Shown: positions 17,644 to 26,848 of the stretch, piece after piece
Layout of the letters: each line of letters starts with the position of its first letter
Position numbering within the stretch: position 1 is the stretch's first letter
Source of the DNA: Effrenium voratum
Lineage: Eukaryota; Sar; Dinophyceae; Suessiales; Symbiodiniaceae
NCBI GenBank assembly: GCA_963377175.1
Contig: CAUJNA010001491.1
Span: forward strand, 581,996-645,995
DNA: 64,000 nt
Direction of reading: 5' to 3'
Program-made: the position numbers and the translations under genes
Notes under the pieces: generated by a model
Databases searched by the model: none
Seen by the model: only the letters and a program-made list of their open reading frames with translations
Told to the model about the DNA's origin: nothing

Positions 17644-18120
17644 GTTTGGCTCAAGCTTTTCACCTGGCATTCATTGCTCGCCATTTCGTCGGGAAAAGAT
17701 CACGGCGCACCTTTACACCGGCCTCGTGTTTACGCGGCCGTTGTGCCTGGGGCGGTGTTCTTTGTCCTGGAGGTGGGTCGGGCTATTGTTTGAGGTGCGC
17801 TGCTATTGCTTGCTTTGCTCGCTTGGTGCTGCTTGCTGCTGGTTTGCCTGCCTGCTCTGCGCTGTGCTGCGCTTCTGCTTGGTTTCTTCTTGTTACAACG
17901 AGGCACCCCTTTTGGTTCGTGTTAGTGCCGGCCGAGGGCAACCGCTTTGCCCTTGGGACCGGGGGGATAAGGTGGTCTCTTCTTGTTGGTGGGTTAGGGC
18001 CTGTTTTATCCATCCCGAAACTCTGTTTCAAACCCTTTCGCATTTTTGACTCCGGATTAATATACCCTGGTTAATCAATATGTCCCTTTCAGTGGGAATT
18101 CATCACTTGTGCAGGGAAAA
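17579..18120 (+). other. Candidate polypurine tract and start of a 3' LTR (tentative)
   Basis: GAGGGGG (17579-17585) is followed directly by TGTTTTTGGGGGC, the arrangement expected at a PPT/LTR border. No second copy is in the window to prove an LTR, and the right end is undefined. ORFs in this stretch look spurious. Confidence 0.25.
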
Positions 18121-18755
18121 CAACCCCCCCCTATCAATGTATCAATGGGAAGGTGTTACCAATCCGGGTTTGACCTGATTTTGCTCAGTTGCCCCCAATA
18201 TAATTCGTCAACCGACGGAATTTGGTGACTGCAGTGCCGAGTCCCCCTCCCATCTTCCCTCCTCAGATCCGGTCAGTTCGCTTTGGACTGATAACTTCAA
18301 CCATCTCTCGCGCTATCCCCAGTTGGTTCTAAAGGGAAGCAAATATCTTCATGTTCTTCAGGGGAGAAAGCTCATGTTGTTTGGTTTCCAAAAGTTTGGT
18401 GGAAGTATGTGTTTCCAACAATTTGTTTTCCTTAGCTAGTCGATTTCTTGGTGCTTTTCTTGGGCAAAATTAACAGATGAAATCATACAAGGATTTATTC
18501 AAAAAGATCAACAAAACTAAAAGTATCCCAATTTATGTAATTAGTTGCATAGAAAAAATGTTTGGCTTTTCTTAGTGGTTTTCTTAGTCGTTTTCTTAGG
18601 CGCCCTTTTTGGCTTAGACGGGCTCTAGCGTCTTCTCTCAGGTGGCGGTCTTCATCACCGGCTCTCCTGTGGAGCTGCTCAGCGAAGGACGGAAGTGGAC
18701 AATTTCTTCATAGCCAAGGGGCCGAGTGTTTGGGCATGCTGAAACCGTCCATTGA
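18121..18755. other. Intergenic, AT-rich
   Basis: Contains a T-rich stretch at about 18390-18600 and no convincing coding sequence or repeat boundary. Confidence 0.4.
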
Positions 18756-18756
18756 T

Positions 18757-18830
18757 AGAAATGAATATGTTTTGTGTTTTTTAAGTTTTCCCCTGTTGGT
18801 TTTATAGGGGATCTATCGCTAGACATATGT
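18757..18830 (+). repeat. F1 remnant
   Basis: Contains the F1 core CCCCTGTTGGTTTTATAGG followed by a degraded TCTATC segment; the ends are lost. Confidence 0.45.
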
Positions 18831-18853
18831 TTCCCAAACCTTCCATTCTCTGA

Positions 18854-18960
18854 AATGGGTATGGGTCAAAATTAACCCACCACCAATTGGACCGCAGGGT
18901 TTAGTCTTTGTTTCCATTTACCAGGACAAGCCATTTTGGGTACCTATTTTTGACCCACGC
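18854..18960. repeat. F8 short inverted-repeat element
   Basis: Begins with ATGGGTATGGGTCAAAAT and ends with TTTTTGACCCACGC, the F8 terminal pair, with TGGGTACCTA inside as in the other copies. Confidence 0.6.
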
Positions 18961-19071
18961 TCAAATGATGTTTTTGCTTCTTCTTCTTATTTGTTTACTT
19001 TTCCCCTCTTGGTTTTAAAGGGAATCTATCACTAGTGGATTCTTGTTCCAGGCAAAAACACAAATGGAAGA
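18960..19071 (+). repeat. F1 element (degraded left end)
   Basis: Has CCCCTCTTGGTTTTAAAG, then GGGAATCTATCACTAGTGGA, a TTCCAG block and the right end ACAAATGGAAG. Confidence 0.65.
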
Positions 19072-19132
19072 TTGGAGTTCAAAGCCCTGGGTGTGATGCA
19101 CTGGGTATCCCCACAGGGCTTAGAAAGGTTTG

Positions 19133-19266
19133 AGTTTGACTGGGGAAGGGGCGAACTTCGACCCCTGGAGATGTCCATTTGTTCCATTTTTCCTTTGGGG
19201 AAGGCTACCACTAGATGGAATTGGGTCCCGGAGCCCCGGGTCCCTCACCCCCACCTTTTAAGGTAG
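19133..19266 (+). repeat. F9 GC-rich short repeat
   Basis: Shows the CCCCTGGAGATGTCCATTTG, CCTTTGGGGAAGGC and CCCCCACCTTTTA order shared with 20936-21178 and 36540-36660. Confidence 0.5.
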
Positions 19267-19308
19267 GGAGAACTCGGGCGTCCTTTCAGTTCCTTCTGCG
19301 CCGTATTC

Positions 19309-19412
19309 TCACCCAGCCAGTGGACACAATTTACACATTTTTTTTGGCGTCCCCTTCAGCTTAGTCGTGACCCAAAAAGTGCACACTTCTTTTGGGCTGG
19401 CCACTGGCCAAG
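19309..19412 (-). repeat. F6 element, reverse orientation
   Basis: Starts CTCACCCAGCCAGTG and ends GGCCAAGTGAG, matching F6 termini read on the opposite strand, with the conserved ACTTCTTTTGGGC block. Confidence 0.5.
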
Positions 19413-19989
19413 TGAGTTCTGGTCTTGAAGTGTAGCCTTTGCATGCAGCCGTGTGGGCAGTGAGTGGCGCAGGCTGCACCACGACAGGAATCTGGAGAAG
19501 GCTGCGTGCCAAAATGTCACTTATTCGATCTCATTTACCAAATTCCATCAATTTGACGTCGAATATTGGCAGGCATGTTCTTCGATACCAGGTGATCACT
19601 CTGTGCCATGTCCTCACCCAAGACCATCAACTTGATGTTCTTCGATACTTCGATACTAGGTGATCACTCTTCCGGCCGTGCCGGCCTTTTTTTGGTCGAC
19701 TCGCGGTCTTGGGAGAAACAAACATCGGAGGAGAAGTGCGGCGTGCCCTGACGCACTTTGCCGCCAGGCCCGGGGGGGGGGAAGGCAGTTGCGGCGAGGT
19801 TGCAGCGAGTTTGGACTTGAGCCAATGCCAACACCCGAACCGGGGCTCCGGGGCTCGCTCCAGCCACAGGTTCCCGCGCCATGTGGAGACCAAAGCTTTG
19901 CTGCTCCACATCACCGAGGAGGCTCGCGAAGCGAGCGGACTTTTGAAAAGCCGGAGAGGAGCTGTTGAATCGGATTCCTCGCGTGACTA
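19413..19989. other. Intergenic with a GC-rich island
   Basis: At about 19705-19790 the frame GETNIGGEVRRALTHFAARP looks exon-like but has no clear splice borders or known family. A direct repeat of a TTCGATACTAGGTGATCACTC-like segment lies at about 19582 and 19650. Confidence 0.3.
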
Positions 19990-20103
19990 CCGTTGTTGTT
20001 GTTGGGAAACATTTTACATTTTTGCTTATTGTGGTTTAGCGGGAAATCCCCACTTAACTGCTAAACATAGATTTTTGTTGCTCTCCTTCCAACGTCAACC
20101 AAG
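19990..20103 (+). repeat. F3 element
   Basis: Left end GTTGTTGTTGTTGGGAAAC, core TTATTGTGGTTTAGCGGG, right end CCTTCCAACGTCAACCAAG. The ends are imperfect inverted repeats. Confidence 0.75.
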
Positions 20104-20413
20104 CTACGCTCAGCAGTCGCTCAGCCGTTTGCTGAGCTGTTGGTGTCACGTGGACCTCAAAATGTTTGCCCCCCCAAAAAAAAACCTATGCTTGCGGGTC
20201 CCGTTCAAAGGACAATTGTCTTCCAGGATCCCCGAACGGTTCCAAGTTTGTGGAGGTAGGTTTGGGCTCGAAAGGTAAAAACAAGTCCACGTCCATCAAC
20301 TGGCTTCTTGGAGTCTCGCCAGCCGACCAATTTTTGCCAGGGGTGTGGTCCCGACGGCAGTTGTCCCCTTCGAAGAGCACTCAGTAAAGCGAGTATACCC
20401 AAGTGACCTGATT

Positions 20414-20506
20414 GACTTGCTGGATTCCGGTCACTTTGGGTTGGGGGGTTTTCCTTTCACCCACAAAAAGCTAAACTTTTTGCAGGGGATCTGAGGACAG
20501 CCCAGG
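20414..20506 (+). repeat. F4-like element
   Basis: Has CACCCACAAAAAGCTAAAC, TTTTTGCAGGGGATCTGAGG and ACAGCCCAG, the right half of F4. Confidence 0.55.
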
Positions 20507-20930
20507 TTTGGTTCACCTGCACCAAAGCTTGGAGAAAGTGTTGGTGTTGAAGTATTGTTCGGGTGTGACTGCAACGCCGCTTCATGGCAAGTCATGTACC
20601 CCCCTGAGGTGGCAGGAGTCAACACCGAGTACGCGTCTTGGCGCAAAGCTTGGGGTGGCCGGGGGGGGGGGCTGCCTCCCTAAGATGGCGTGTCCAAAAA
20701 AGAAAGCCAGAAGGGCCCTGCATTTATGCACTTCAACATCTACCGTTTTGTTTCTTCTTTGCAATTCAACGTGTATCGTAGGGCGTTTGGCTGCATCCTT
20801 GTTTGCCGCGTCGAAGGCCCCTGCCTTTGAGGGTTCACTTGTTTCAGGCAATGCCCGCCGTGATAATCGTGACATGGTCAAACAGCCTCGCCCCAATTGA
20901 GGGAGGGATGGCCGCCATGATATGCGACAT
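20507..20930. other. Intergenic
   Basis: Contains a 10-base G run at about 20661 and no convincing gene. Confidence 0.35.
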
Positions 20931-20935
20931 CCCAA

Positions 20936-21178
20936 ATTCCCAAATTGGGGGAGGCCGGGTGGGCCCCTGACCTTCCATTTCGAAATGCTGCATTTCCCGT
21001 CTTTTTATGGGGAAAGACGGCTAGACCCCCTGGCAGGGAGGGGATGTCCCCACCCCCTTACTGGAATTGGGGGAGGGGGGTGGCCCCTGGAGATCTCCAT
21101 TTTTATGGTTCCATTTCCTTTGTAAGGGGAAGACTAGATAACTGAAATTCGGGACCGGGTCCCCACTCCCCCCCCCTT
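20936..21178 (+). repeat. Two adjacent F9 copies
   Basis: Each unit has a GGGGGAGG..GGGTGG(G)CCCCTG left part, a TTCCATTT..TTTATGGGGAAAG centre and a CCCCAC(T)CCCCC..TTA right part, suggesting side-by-side insertion or duplication. Confidence 0.55.
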
Positions 21179-21492
21179 ATCATTTTTCGGGGCTGAAGCC
21201 CTGGGATGATTTCGACGTTTCGAGGGGCCAAACCGACTCGGAGTCGGTGGCGCTGTGGCACCAAACGGCCTGTGAAGTTGCAAGAACCCGAAGCCTCAAA
21301 CATGACTCTCAACATGGAACCCGAAGGTCCAAGTCCCCGAAAGTTTCCTCTAGGATGGTTGTTGGGGCTGCATGCCAATCTGCAGGTTCTAGGGGTTTGG
21401 GCTTCAGTGGCAGGGCCCTCATATTGAGGGAACCACTTCGCACCCGAGGATTGTGTCCTGTCCGGGCTTGGGACCTTTGTCCATCAGGTAGA

Positions 21493-21607
21493 CTTCCATT
21501 TGCTTAAGAATAGGTTTTTTTGTTTCTCCCGCTTCTTGGTTTTTAAAAGGAATTTATCACTACTGCAAATATTTGTATTCTTTCCGGGGGTCTTAACCAA
21601 ATGGAAG
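21493..21607 (+). repeat. F1 element, full length (115 bp)
   Basis: Ends CTTCCATTTGCTTAAGAATA and CTTAACCAAATGGAAG form inverted termini; the core TTGGTTTTTAAAAGGAAT, TTATCACTACTG is conserved. Confidence 0.85.
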
Positions 21608-21668
21608 TAGAAAGCCATGTCCATCCACCAGGCCTAGGGATTATCAGTTCCAGGTCTGAAGAAAACTC

Positions 21669-21764
21669 TCTCACTTCCCGAAATCCTGGACTTCTGTCAC
21701 TTTTTGGGTTTGGACCATGAAACAGTTTGGGCTCTTTTTGTCGCCAGTCTCCAGCGGAAGTGAG
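21669..21764 (+). repeat. F6 element
   Basis: Starts CTCACTTCCCGAAAT and ends GGAAGTGAG, with CACTTTTTGGGTTTGGACCA inside. Confidence 0.6.
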
Positions 21765-22270
21765 AAAACATATGTCCAAATGCTGAGTTCTGGTGCTTCG
21801 TCGCCTTCTGGTTCCACATCATCCAGGTCAAGCGGTTTTGAGGTCCACTGATCTAGGGAAGAAGCTTGTGTCGTTGCTGAGTTGGACCATGTTAGCCGTT
21901 AAACAACAATTCACACAGAAGCATAAACACACATAATTATAACAACACAAACAACAATAGCAAGTGTTTTGTAGTGTTTGGTAGGGTGATCTCTTGCAAC
22001 CTTCGTGAGAAATACAAAACACATAGGGCGTTTCGTGAAATGCATCACCATGTTTTCCAGATGGTGAGGGATTTTTCAGTTGCACCCACAGGTATAGAAA
22101 GAAGATCTGTCCAACTTATCTAGGATTCGTTTTTCTGTATTTAGTTTTTGGTGCGATCTCTCGCTTCCGAGCGGTGAGAAGTACGATCCCAAAAAGCGTT
22201 TTCCACGTGCTGAGGTTGTTCTACTAAAAACTAGATGGGTTTCCCAGGTTTACCTGGTTGTTTCTCGTCC
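21765..22270. other. Intergenic, AT-rich
   Basis: Contains an A/C-rich stretch (ACAACA-type) at about 21900-21960. No gene seen. Confidence 0.35.
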
Positions 22271-22278
22271 TCTACCAG

Positions 22279-22405
22279 GGCCATTTGCCAGAGACGCCTC
22301 CGGCTGAGGACTTCCAAATCCTCCGGAAGATCCTGTCCATCTTCGGCCAGCGCCTGGGCGCCCTCGAGGACCGCGAGTGCCAGGCGGGGAGAAACCGGAG
22401 GTTCC
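22279..22405 (+). CDS. Exon-like island, unknown product
   Basis: After the acceptor CTCTACCAG comes an open GC-rich frame reading PPAEDFQILRKILSIFGQRL and then GALEDRECQAG. It looks like a genuine amphipathic-helix-coding exon and is unlike the flanking repeat DNA. A donor may lie after the GAGTGCCAG at about 22385. No family is recognised and no partner exon is assigned. Strand choice rests on the acceptor and on the absence of stops in this frame. Confidence 0.35.
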
Positions 22406-22559
22406 GAGAGGCGAAGGCCACGGGGCCTTAAAAGGGGCTCCCCCGGGCTCCCCGTGTTTGTTTGTTTTTTTTGGTGGGGAGGGGGGAGGACCAAGACGGA
22501 GAACCCGGAATTTGGGAATTTGGTTCACCTGGTGGATTTGAGCCCCTGGTCCTTGTAGA

Positions 22560-22693
22560 CATGGTTGTTGTTGGGAAACATTGGACACATTTTTGCTGAT
22601 TGTGGTTTAGTGGTTGGAATCCAACTCCACAAAAATCTGCTAAAATTTGATTTGTTTGATGTTTGTTGCTCCCCAAACCCAACGTCAACCAAG
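22560..22693 (+). repeat. F3 element, longer variant
   Basis: CATGGTTGTTGTTGGGAAAC left end, TGATTGTGGTTTAGTGGTTG core, CAACGTCAACCAAG right end; about 20 bases are inserted in the right half. Confidence 0.75.
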
Positions 22694-23002
22694 CTGGTCC
22701 TTGAGGGAAACCCACTGCCTCCAACCCAAAAAATCCAAACCAAGCCGCCGCCGATTGGAGGAGAGCCTCCGGCGCAAGCTGACTCGCTCCCCCCACCTCT
22801 CCCCATCTCCCCCAGAAAACATGTAGATGACCCACCCCAGAGTTCTCAACAAAGAAAAACAAAATCGGCCCACCACAAAAAAAAAGCGCAAAGGGGCTGT
22901 AGAGCTCCATTTAGGAACCCATTTAGACCCAGACAAGCCCAGCACTCACAGTGAAGGAAGTCCAACACGTGAAAGGGTGCCTGGATGGCAGGCGTCACCT
23001 TC
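22694..23002. other. Left flank of element B
   Basis: No gene seen. A short poly-A stretch lies at about 22878. Confidence 0.35.
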
Positions 23003-23006
23003 GGGC
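23003..23006. repeat. Target-site duplication of element B, left copy (GGGC)
   Basis: GGGC directly precedes the LTR here and directly follows the other LTR at 30866-30869. Confidence 0.65.
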
Positions 23007-23146
23007 TGTGAATCTGGCTATCAGTCCGGCGCACTTTTGTCTGTGCGCTTCGAGTACAAAGCGGCTTCCGGGACCGCTTACTAATCTCAAACCTCAAGCA
23101 AGGGGCCTCAAAGTGGCTACCCTCCACATGTTTTGGAAAACCTGCA
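23007..23146 (-). repeat. 3' LTR of element B (140 bp)
   Basis: Identical base for base to 30726-30865. Read on the minus strand it starts TGCAGGTTTTCC and ends GATTCACA. It is very short for a copia LTR. Confidence 0.92.
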
Positions 23147-23158
23147 CTCCTCCCCTTT
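23147..23158 (-). other. Polypurine tract of element B
   Basis: On the minus strand AAAGGGGAGGAG abuts the first base of the 3' LTR, the place where plus-strand DNA synthesis is primed. Confidence 0.85.
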
Positions 23159-23254
23159 GTGTCCGGGAGGGCACAAATGACAAAAGTCGGCAGTCAGTGC
23201 TGCCTTGCGAGCCTCTCACGTCATCCGAAGGACGTGTTCAGCTCAAGCCGCTCG

Positions 23255-26200
23255 TCATAGGAGTCCACGCGGAAACCGGCCCGCGTCCCTCATCATCTCT
23301 TCATTGTCCTGTGTCACTCCTCCCTGGCAGAATCTGCACGGCTGCAAGGGTCGAAGTGGAGCCTGTCCAATGCCGGCGCAGCGAATGTCCGAGTGCAAGA
23401 AGCCGTCATCTCCTCTCCAGGTCCTGGCTCCACGAACTCGCTGCCTTTCTCCCAACCAGCATCTGGAACAAGGCAAAACCGCCCGCATTCCGCGAACTGT
23501 GGCGTTTCGCAACCCGTAACAGTTGCGGCGCCAATGCATTTTATCACCCATTCCGGTCAAATGATATACCTCGACCGCTTCAGGCTCAGGTCGCAACTCC
23601 CGCCACCGAAGCTGCTCCATCACCCGCAATTCCTCCCGCCAGCGTGCATTCAAGCGTTCGTCCTCCGCATCCGGTTCCACTGGCCTAGGCGGAGGTTGCT
23701 CTACAGCTGGCTGTTCTGTTCGATCAGCGTCTCCCCCTCGGCGCCTCCTCATTGAACTTGCCCTCGAGGGATTCCCGCTTCCCGAGCTGGAAGACCTGGC
23801 CGCCGAAGTGCTCTGTGTTCTCGGTACCTCCACGACCTCTTCCTCACTTTCCGTTTGGGTGCATTGCTCCACACCTCTCACTCTCAATCTCTTCATCCTC
23901 AGACAGATGTCCGACGCCGCTTCGTGAACCAAGCGGTACACCACAATCGCCACCACTGCGATCACCAGGACCACCACCGCAAGGTCAATCTTCTCCTCCT
24001 CCGGCTGTTGACTCCCTTGCGCCTTGCATCCTGTGATCATGATCAAGATCACCAGCAGCTTGATCCACTTGTCCACATCCGGCTGCACCACTACGGCCTT
24101 GTTCAGCCTGCTTGGTTCAGCCTCTTCTCGCATGGCCTTCAAATTCCACAAGGCACACAACTCCTTGATCCTCGCTGGGCCCAGTGGCTTTGTGCCAAGA
24201 TCGGCCAACATCTGTTGTCCAGGGCAATGACGTAACTCCCAATCACCGGCTCTGATTCGCCACCGAAGATGAAACGCTCGAAGCCGGAGATGCCGCGTTC
24301 GCCAGGATCCCGTCACGTCGGTGGCAATCGCCACCGCTGCTGCGTTATCAGACAGCAGCATCTTCTTGAAGTCGTCCAGCCCCAAGGTGTCAGTGATCAG
24401 CGCTTCAACACTGTCCCCCAGGATCACGCTGTCAATAGCCTCGATCAACTCGCATTCGGCCGTGGATAAGGCTGGAAACGCTTGCTTCCCTGCTTTCCAC
24501 GCGATGACCGTGCCGTTCCACGACACCAGGGAGCATCCTTGGCTTCTTTCCCCCAGTGGGGCGAAGGAGGCATCAGCGTATGCCTGAAGTCCTGCTGCTC
24601 CATGACCGCTCCAATGCCGTCCAGATTCTCCTGATACCCACAGCCCCCAGTCCTTCGTTGAGTCCAGGTAGCCCAGGATATAGCCTGCCGCTCTGACGAC
24701 CCACTTCGGGTTCTTCGACACCATGCTGCACAGGCGACTCATGCAGTAGAGAAGGTCGGGCCGTGTTCTCGTCATCAACCACAAGATCTCGCCCGTCACC
24801 TTCTGTGCCTTTGCGAGATCCGTCATCGTGTGGTTGCCGATCTTCTCCTCAGCTTCATCCGCCATTTCCTTGGACATGGGCGTCTTTGCCTTCTTCACCT
24901 CGTCCTTGTGCCGGGTCAGCAGTTCCTCCACGTAGTCCTGCTGGTGTAGGAAGATTCCATTCTCCTCCTTCTTCAAGTTCATTCCCAGAAATCGGATCTG
25001 GTGCCCGGTCTTCAGCACCTCCGGCACGCTCGTCTCCCACTTCTCCGCAATGATGGCCTCAAACCTTTCTCGCACGGCCTCCTCCGCCGCAGTGAGGACA
25101 TCATCGACATAGATGGTGACCAGTCCCGCCAAGATCTCCTCCGCGCCTCGGATTTCCAGTATGCGCCACAAATTCTGTTCTGCAGCACACTGATCCAGCT
25201 TGTAGTAGGCGCCGTTGACCTCCCACTGGACCGTCACCAGCTCCGCGTCGCGGTGGTCTGACCACCTTCTCGGGCTTTGGCGAAGCCCATACATGGCCTT
25301 GTCTATCAGCCATAGTTCTCCGGGCTCTGCGTAGCCCATCCTGACCATAATCGCCGGCGGTCTCATCGCTACCAGGTTCTCCGGCTCCTTTTCACCATGA
25401 ATGTCTGCATTGAGGAATGCAGACTTGATGTCCAATGCGGACATCGTCCATTTCTTCTCCATGGCAACCTTCACCTGCAAGCGGATCGCCGTGATGTCCG
25501 TACCACCTGCGAAGGTGTCTCCTTCCGCCTCCGAATTCTGAGCAACGTAGTTTCCGCACACCACCAACCTGGTCTTCCGGCGCGAACTTCCCGCTTTCAC
25601 GCTGAAGATTGCCTTGCCCGGGACCACGGTCAGCTTGTTGCCCTTCTCCTTGATCAGCTTCGCGGCTTCCCCAGGAGTCAATCGCCGCAACGCCTTCTTT
25701 TCCGTCATCAGCGAATCCAGCTCCATTTTGATCGACGTCGCCCAGGCTTCCTTGTCCGCGATCACCTCATTCGTGGAGACCATCTTTGTATGCAGGACCT
25801 TCTCTGCCTCCTTATAGTCCGGCACGGTCTGCTTCAGGTTCTCCTCCTCTTCTTTCAGCTTCCTCACCATCTTAAAGGTGACTTCAGCTGCGTCTTCTCC
25901 ATCTTCCAACATCCTTTCTTCCTCCTCCATAATGAGGTTCCGCAGCAATCGTATCCGCTCCGCAACCTTTTCACCCCCTCCATCGTCCATTCTGCTCTGC
26001 TCGCTCGTTTTCATCCTCAGTCGTCTTCTCACATGCAGAGCTTCATCGAACAGAGCATCCCCATCGGGATTCTCTTCCTCCTCTTGTCCTTCTGCTCTCG
26101 GGGCTTCCCCTTCTCGCAAGCCTGAGAGAACCTTCGACACCGCCACTACCTTGTTGTCACAGTCCAGCTTCACCGCATGACCGTGGGTGATGTCATAGAG

Positions 26201-26782
26201 CGGGGCCAGGTACTTGCCTCGCTGATTCTTCGCCTCGAAGGACTTCTGCTTCCAAGCTCTCTTTGGTACCACAACCTCCTCTCCGAATTGGTACTTCGGA
26301 TGGTCTCCGGTCTGGTCGAACTTGAAGCGCACCTCCGAGACGTACCGGGCGATGCAGGGCCACCACCTTGGTTCCCATCGTGATGCTATCAGCACCCTCC
26401 TGATCATTGACTTGACGACCCCCACCGCAGCTTCCGCCCTTCCGTTCTCCTGCATCTGGTCCGGTGTCCTGGTGGACTTTCTAATGTCCCTCAGTCTGCA
26501 CCAGCTGGCCAGCTCCTTGCTCATGAACTCGCCTCCTTTGTCTGAATGCAGTCTCAGCACCAGGTGGCCCTCTCTCCTCAATCTGATATAGACCTCCTGG
26601 ATCGCCGCTAAGACCTCCCGCTTGTCCTTGGATTTCAGCGGGACCGTCATGTACAACGTCTTCAGCGGGTGCGGTTCCTTCTGGATTTCCGGAATCACCG
26701 GCTGCTCCTCCTCCTCTCGGGCTCCTTCCACATCGAAGCCTTCTTCTTCCTCCTGCTCATCCTGATCCTCCTGTTCCGCCAC
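23255..26782 (-). CDS. Element B pol, distal part: integrase core, RT, RNase H, membrane and zinc extension
   Basis: Same frame as the upstream pol part, separated only by a TAG, so the ATG at 26782 is likely internal. Integrase: LHSDKGGEF (Asp81) and NGRAEA (Glu117), spaced D-x35-E. RT: SALDIKSAFLNA (Asp451), MYGLRQSPRRW and IYVDDVL (558-561). RNase H: AYADASF, STAECEL, LSDNAAA and ADLGTKP. An extension follows with two hydrophobic segments (about 906-917, and 933-949 AVVVLVIAVVAIVVY), an Arg/Ser-rich linker, and two H-x4-C..C-x2-C zinc motifs (His1083/Cys1088/Cys1105/Cys1108; His1130/Cys1135/Cys1149/Cys1152). The membrane part could anchor the particle or an envelope-like product; this is inference. 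Confidence 0.88.
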   Translation of the reverse strand: MAEQEDQDEQEEEEGFDVEGAREEEEQPVIPEIQKEPHPLKTLYMTVPLKSKDKREVLAAIQEVYIRLRREGHLVLRLHSDKGGEFMSKELASWCRLRDIRKSTRTPDQMQENGRAEAAVGVVKSMIRRVLIASRWEPRWWPCIARYVSEVRFKFDQTGDHPKYQFGEEVVVPKRAWKQKSFEAKNQRGKYLAPLYDITHGHAVKLDCDNKVVAVSKVLSGLREGEAPRAEGQEEEENPDGDALFDEALHVRRRLRMKTSEQSRMDDGGGEKVAERIRLLRNLIMEEEERMLEDGEDAAEVTFKMVRKLKEEEENLKQTVPDYKEAEKVLHTKMVSTNEVIADKEAWATSIKMELDSLMTEKKALRRLTPGEAAKLIKEKGNKLTVVPGKAIFSVKAGSSRRKTRLVVCGNYVAQNSEAEGDTFAGGTDITAIRLQVKVAMEKKWTMSALDIKSAFLNADIHGEKEPENLVAMRPPAIMVRMGYAEPGELWLIDKAMYGLRQSPRRWSDHRDAELVTVQWEVNGAYYKLDQCAAEQNLWRILEIRGAEEILAGLVTIYVDDVLTAAEEAVRERFEAIIAEKWETSVPEVLKTGHQIRFLGMNLKKEENGIFLHQQDYVEELLTRHKDEVKKAKTPMSKEMADEAEEKIGNHTMTDLAKAQKVTGEILWLMTRTRPDLLYCMSRLCSMVSKNPKWVVRAAGYILGYLDSTKDWGLWVSGESGRHWSGHGAAGLQAYADASFAPLGERSQGCSLVSWNGTVIAWKAGKQAFPALSTAECELIEAIDSVILGDSVEALITDTLGLDDFKKMLLSDNAAAVAIATDVTGSWRTRHLRLRAFHLRWRIRAGDWELRHCPGQQMLADLGTKPLGPARIKELCALWNLKAMREEAEPSRLNKAVVVQPDVDKWIKLLVILIMITGCKAQGSQQPEEEKIDLAVVVLVIAVVAIVVYRLVHEAASDICLRMKRLRVRGVEQCTQTESEEEVVEVPRTQSTSAARSSSSGSGNPSRASSMRRRRGGDADRTEQPAVEQPPPRPVEPDAEDERLNARWREELRVMEQLRWRELRPEPEAVEVYHLTGMGDKMHWRRNCYGLRNATVRGMRAVLPCSRCWLGERQRVRGARTWRGDDGFLHSDIRCAGIGQAPLRPLQPCRFCQGGVTQDNEEMMRDAGRFPRGLL

Positions 26783-26848
26783 CGGTAGTAGGTCTTCTCC
26801 CTCACCTGGTTCTGCAGCAGGAAGTTCCTCACCTTCCTCGGTGTTGAT

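Noticed and set aside
17632..17655. CGTTTGGCTCAAG resembles the 3' end of the dinoflagellate spliced leader (TTTTGGCTCAAG)
   Set aside because: Only 11 bases match and the upstream part of the leader differs. The reverse-strand ATTGGCTCAAG at about 19815 is equally short. A relict leader cannot be claimed.
17498..18074. Cys/Phe/Leu-rich ORFs of 150-180 aa
   Set aside because: Two overlapping frames are equally open, composition is low-complexity and no family or start signal is seen.
22951..26125. Plus-strand ORFs over element B
   Set aside because: They are shadows of the minus-strand pol, which carries the catalytic motifs.
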